Below, in pieces: positions 59,818 through 64,000 of a stretch of 64,000 nt of DNA. The DNA is from Paraphaeosphaeria minitans (lineage: Eukaryota; Ascomycota; Dothideomycetes; Pleosporales; Didymosphaeriaceae). The DNA lies in NCBI GenBank assembly GCA_015832175.1, contig WJXW01000009.1, positions 62,001-126,000 of the forward strand. The letters run 5' to 3'. A program made the translations under genes and the position numbers. The first letter of the stretch is position 1; each line of letters begins with the position of its first letter. Below the pieces are notes generated by a model, which was not told the origin of the DNA, did not search any database, and saw only the letters and a program-made list of their open reading frames with translations.

Positions 59818-60485
59818 CGCTGGCCTCGGATACCGTGATAAATTGGTAAAGGGAGGTGTAATCGATGGGGACGGTGAAGAATGTCGGTGTGTGGAAGTGG
59901 CTCGGGCTAAGTGATTGGTGTGGGAATGATAGAATGGATGTAGAGAGCTGGAGGGAAGAGGTGAGTGTATCTTATGAGGGTTTATGGTGTAGAGGTGACT
60001 CATACAATGGGTGCCATGAAGACGCAGGTGGCAGAGTTGGCTGTGGCATCCAACAGGCTGGATTTGGTGGGTTGAAAGGGTTTGTCATGTCTGGTTTCCC
60101 TTTGCGCAATTCACATATCACAACACCTGCTGCTTATTGCAACATGTTTTTCAGGTGTTCGCACCCGACGATTTATAAGCTCACAGGTAGATCATGAAAG
60201 CTTCTAATGGTGAGTAGGAGAGCAAGTCTTCGGGCATGACAACGTCACGGAAAATTGCAGACGTTTGGTGCGTAGATGGATTTGTCGCTTTCTATCGTCC
60301 CTACATCTACACACCACGCGAACCTCGAACCTGGTACACCACGCACGTTCCGTCTCTACCGCCGAAAGAAATAATTTTGTAAAGAAAGTGTCTTGTCTTG
60401 GCTGCGGTACCACTAGCACACCTCCTATCTTGCTAGTCTGTAGCCGTTATTGGCCGCCTCCTCATATTGTTCGTTCTGTTCTTGT

Positions 60486-60596
60486 TCACTGACCCGATCT
60501 CGACTTTATGCGGTAGACACAGGTTCCTATGCCAACCATGAATACAAGGCCGATGGCGCACGCGAAGATGATGTTGATGCTGTTGCGTTCTGTCAT
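60486..60596 (-). CDS. Putative 36-residue single-span membrane peptide
   Basis: The frame MTERNSINIIFACAIGLVFM and following has a polar N-terminus, a hydrophobic span of about 20 residues, and a basic tail (YRIKSRSGQ), so it looks like a well-formed type III or tail-anchored topology. It is too short for most gene callers. No homologue is recognised. Confidence 0.35.
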   Translation of the reverse strand: MTERNSINIIFACAIGLVFMVGIGTCVYRIKSRSGQ

Positions 60597-60629
60597 GCTT
60601 TATATTGTATATAGCGAAGAATGTATAGA

Positions 60630-60848
60630 TTAAACTAAAAGGGTGCACGTTGCGGGTGAGGAATTTGCGTTGTGCTGGCTTGAGCGATGAAATGGTCTCG
60701 ATGATGTAGAATATGCTGAGTTGAGCACAAGGAGAATAAAGAGCATTGCGGCCAGGTGCTTATACTGGCTACGGGCCTCACTCCCGGTCTGACCCTGGTC
60801 ACTTTTCACTGAGTCACACATCTCTTTGTGGTTTGTAACAATGGACAC
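60630..60848 (-). CDS. Putative 72-residue frame with one hydrophobic segment
   Basis: A hydrophilic N-terminal 32 residues precede HLAAMLFILLVLNSAYSTSS, then a Ser/His-rich end. An internal Met (MCDSVKSDQ) could also start it. It lies 34 bp upstream of the 36-residue frame on the same strand. No family recognised. Confidence 0.25.
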   Translation of the reverse strand: MSIVTNHKEMCDSVKSDQGQTGSEARSQYKHLAAMLFILLVLNSAYSTSSRPFHRSSQHNANSSPATCTLLV

Positions 60849-61674
60849 CCTTCTTGGAGGGGTTGACGATTTTTCTTCACACTCAGCGTTCGTATTGTAT
60901 GCTTCGAGAATGGAGGGTTTAGACTCGGGCAGCGTTCCATTTTAGTATGCACCCAAGCAGTGGTACGAGGACACATATGCCTATTCTAAAGATCCGGCCG
61001 AAGTCGATGGGGTGCCCGCTGGTGGCTGGGGTGGTAGACATGCTGGCGGTGGGACCGATCGCGTGGTAATGACTGTGTAAGTCATGAAGAGGTGTGGATT
61101 GTGGGATTCACATGTGCGCAGTCTGAGTGGATAAAATCATTGATAGTGGCGCAGCCCGGTCATCCATCGAGGAGTGGCTATGACAACATTGATCGTGTAA
61201 GGTAGCAGTAGGTAAGAGAAAACGTCAAATAGAAGCCAGCACAGTGTTGATGACGTATTAATAAAGTGAGTGCGAAAGATGAGACGGCGTCACTCGCTCC
61301 CTGACACACCTGACCCGGTGGACTACCATGTGTGTTGACAACGGCGTTCAACAGACATCTCCCAGACTTCCCACACTTCTAGCGTCGGAACTACAGTATC
61401 GCCGGACACCGACGCTAGTGACGAATCAGGACAGCTCCGCGTTCGCCGCATACCTCGCAACGGTGCCTCCACTTCCAGTTGAGCACACTTTGCGCATCCG
61501 ATTAGAACGCTGTTGTCCGTGGGCGTAAGCTGCTGCACAGGACTTCCCGGCTCCACCCTGAGCCCACCGGACGCGCTTCCGACCTATTCCCAACCGACAC
61601 GCTCCACGACGAGACTTTGCGCAACCTCTGCGCCGACACCTGCGCAAGGCTCCCGCGCCAAACTACCCACCACA

Positions 61675-64000
61675 ATGCCTCCCAAGCGCAATGCTACCGA
61701 CGACCTCTCCGACTTGCGGCAGCGGAGCAGATATGATTATCTCCAAAAGAGGGAAGCTCTAAAGCTTGCGGAACTTCAAAAAGATGTCGAAGAGGATGAA
61801 AAAGAGAGGGAGCGTTTTGGTGATCAGCTGTCGAAGCGAGAGCTCGCTGAAATGGACAAGCGAAAGATGACCCTACGCCTGACGCTGGAGCGCAACCAGA
61901 TCGACGACACAAACTCCGGCTTCTTTATGCTTGACTCGACTATGACAACGGACAAGTCAGAGGCTCTGACGAAGAGACACAAGGACAAGGACGCTTTCAA
62001 AAGCGAGGTGCAGTTATGGGAAGACGAGCAGACAGCCAAGGCCAAAGCAGCCCAGGGCGGTCAGAATGGTGTCCGCGAGCCTGAAGACGAGTACGAGTTC
62101 GTGTTCGATCCCAGCACGAGCATTAATTTCGTTGGCGACGGTGTTAACTACGATCCTTCGAAGCAGCAACTGCAAGCACAGCTAGACGCCGCAGAGCAAA
62201 GAGCCAAGTCGATCGCCGACGTCCGCACGTCACTTCCGATCCACAAGTACAAGGAGACCATCATCAACAGCATGATTTCAGAACAAGTTGTTATTGTTTG
62301 CGCTGAGACGGGCAGCGGAAAGAGCTCGCAGCTGCCCCAATACGTGCTTGAGCACTACGAAAGCCAGGGGGACCATGAATCCATCATCCTGTGTACTCAG
62401 CCACGCCGTGTAGCCGCGATTTCGTTAGCAACTCGCGTTGCAGAAGAACACGGTTCGCGTCTCGGTCAGACAGTGGGTTACACAATCAGGTTCGAAGACC
62501 GGACAAATGAGAAAACTCGCATCAAATACATGACTGATGGTACTCTCTTGCGCCAATTCTTGACTTCGCCCGATCTCGACAAAATTCGAGCTATTGTCTT
62601 AGATGAAGCACACGAGAGGACCCTCGCGACGGACATCTTAATGGCTCTTTTGAAAGTACGTAACTTCCATCTACTTGATGAGATCAGCACTAACAGTAAT
62701 CAGGATGTAATGAAGTATCGAACAGATTTAAGAATACTGGTCAGCAGCGCCACGATGGACGCACAGTCTTTCTCCTCTTATTACTCTGGGGCTCCGATTC
62801 TCTGGGTGCCTGGTCGCTCATACCCAATCACTTCGTACTTTGCCTCTCAACCTGAGGCCAATTATCTGTAAGTTACCCCATAGTACGCATTCGCTGTGTC
62901 AGACACCGACACTTCACCTCTCACCACGTTTATAACATAGCTAACTTAAGAGCCAGGCAAGCGAGTATAACGACGGTGTTTCAGATACATGCAAGTGCTG
63001 CTGACGGCGACATCCTCGTGTTCCTGACTGGACAAGATGAGATCGAAGTTGCGCTTCAGAGTATTGAGGAGACTAAGCTCAAACTCGGGAATCGAGTGAA
63101 GGAGTTGATCGTACTTCCCCTGTACTCTTCCCTGCCGCAGGAGGAGCAAGGGTTGATATTTAGGCCCGCGCCGGAGGGGGCACGGAAGTGCATACTTGCT
63201 ACCAACATCGCCGAGACCAGTTTAACCATCGACGGCATTCGTTACGTAGTCGACTGCGGTTACTCTAAAGAGAACAGCTATAACAACACCACTAGATTAG
63301 AGCAACTCTCTGTTGTTCCAATCTCGCGAGCTTCCGCAAACCAGAGAGCTGGACGTGCTGGACGTACGGGGCCTGGAAGCTGTTTCAGGCTGTACACACA
63401 GTATTCATTCCAGAACGAGTTGGCTGAGACTTCCGAACCCGAGATCCTGAGAGTTAATCTGACCAGCACTGTTCTTCTCCTGAAATCGATCGGTGTCAAC
63501 GACCTCCTTAATTTTGAGTTTATGAGTCCTCCGGCACCAGAATCAATCGCATCGAGTCTGGAAACGCTCTATTGCCTCGGTGCTCTTGATTCAAGAGGGG
63601 TAGTCACCCGAGTCGGGAGATCCCTCGCCCAATTTCCTCTGCCAGCCGAGCAGGGCAAGTGCTTGCTGAAAGCAAGCGAGCTGGGCTGTCTTCGTCCCGT
63701 AATTAAAATTATTTCGATGCTAGGAGAGGCCAATGCCCTCTTTTTCGCGCCGAAGGACAAAAAGCTACATGTTGACGCCGCACGACGCCGATTTTATGTA
63801 AATGGATTGGGCGACTACGGCGCATATGAAAGAATCTACTCCAGCTGGGTAGAAACGGAGTACGACACGATGTGGGCCAAACAGGAATTCCTGCAAGCGA
63901 AAACTCTCGCTCGCGTACGTAACGTACACGAACAACTCGAGAAGCTGTGCGAACAAGTTGGCCTCGTCCCCGAAGACGAAGGCGAGCTGGACCCTGTCGC
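61675..64000 (+). CDS. Prp2/DHX16-like spliceosomal DEAH-box ATPase (3' end outside window)
   Basis: Exons 61675-62655, 62704-62867 and 62957 to the edge join in phase and give at least 729 residues. The N-terminus (RSRYDYLQKREALKLAELQK, then FGDQLSKREL, then EDEYEFVFD) is of Prp2/DHX16 type. The helicase core has motif I AETGSGKSSQ, Ia TQPRRVAAIS, II DEAHERT, III SATMDAQSFS, V ATNIAETSLTIDGI and VI ASANQRAGRAGR, followed by the winged-helix/ratchet region. Prp2 uses ATP to remodel the spliceosome before the first step. The block between motifs V and VI reads YSKENSYNNTTRLEQL, where nearly all relatives have SYNPRTGMESL, so it is divergent. The start ATG follows CACA and precedes the conserved N-terminus. 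The first intron (48 nt) lacks a stop in frame. Confidence 0.82.

Larger units (their letters stand above)
59106..61674. other. 2.6 kb between F-box-like gene and helicase, with three small hydrophobic frames on minus
   Basis: No ordinary gene was found. The three tiny frames are listed separately. The last 150 bp hold a probable 5' leader of the helicase. Confidence 0.5.

Overview
This is nuclear DNA of a filamentous ascomycete (Pezizomycotina). The signs are short introns of about 47-94 nt with GT..CTRAC..AG signals, a Zn2Cys6 regulator, a HET-domain gene, a large hybrid histidine kinase and a multicopper oxidase. A Dothideomycete is plausible, but the sequence does not settle the class. 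No tRNA, rRNA, CRISPR or intact transposon was recognised. Exon boundaries were placed by eye and checked for phase.

Region by region: 1-3.1 kb holds a partial dienelactone-hydrolase-like gene and a flavin monooxygenase, both on minus. 4.2-6.5 kb holds a secreted DUF-type protein whose frame breaks twice. 7.8-13.2 kb holds a secreted Ser/Thr-rich protein with an Apple/PAN-like domain, CSN12 and a BTB-like protein, all on plus. 14.0-15.1 kb is a broken HET gene. 16.2-22.3 kb is a hybrid histidine kinase of about 2002 residues. 24.1-27.1 kb is the endocytic F-BAR/muHD protein Syp1. 28-36.2 kb is a run of core genes on plus: a CDK-like kinase, Hym1/Mo25, the 24 kDa complex I subunit and Tls1/HCA59. 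37.2-42.4 kb holds an F-box-like protein and a Zn2Cys6 transcription factor.

From 42.4 to 54.5 kb the window is gene-poor and looks like an accessory island. It holds only a second BTB-like gene with a long Glu-Lys repeat, a small secreted-protein gene with an in-frame stop, and a laccase gene with an in-frame stop and no fourth copper motif. Core genes resume with RAD54 (55.2-57.7 kb, minus), an F-box-like short protein and, running off the end, a Prp2/DHX16-like spliceosomal DEAH helicase. Between the last two lies a stretch with three tiny open reading frames on minus, each with a hydrophobic segment.

The conserved housekeeping genes are intact while several accessory genes (HET, laccase, two secreted proteins) are broken. 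This argues for real decay of accessory genes rather than random sequence error, though only read-level or population data could prove it. Tandem repeats (6, 9, 17, 18 and 20 nt units, and GGTA/TACC runs) are common in the intergenic DNA and within two coding regions.
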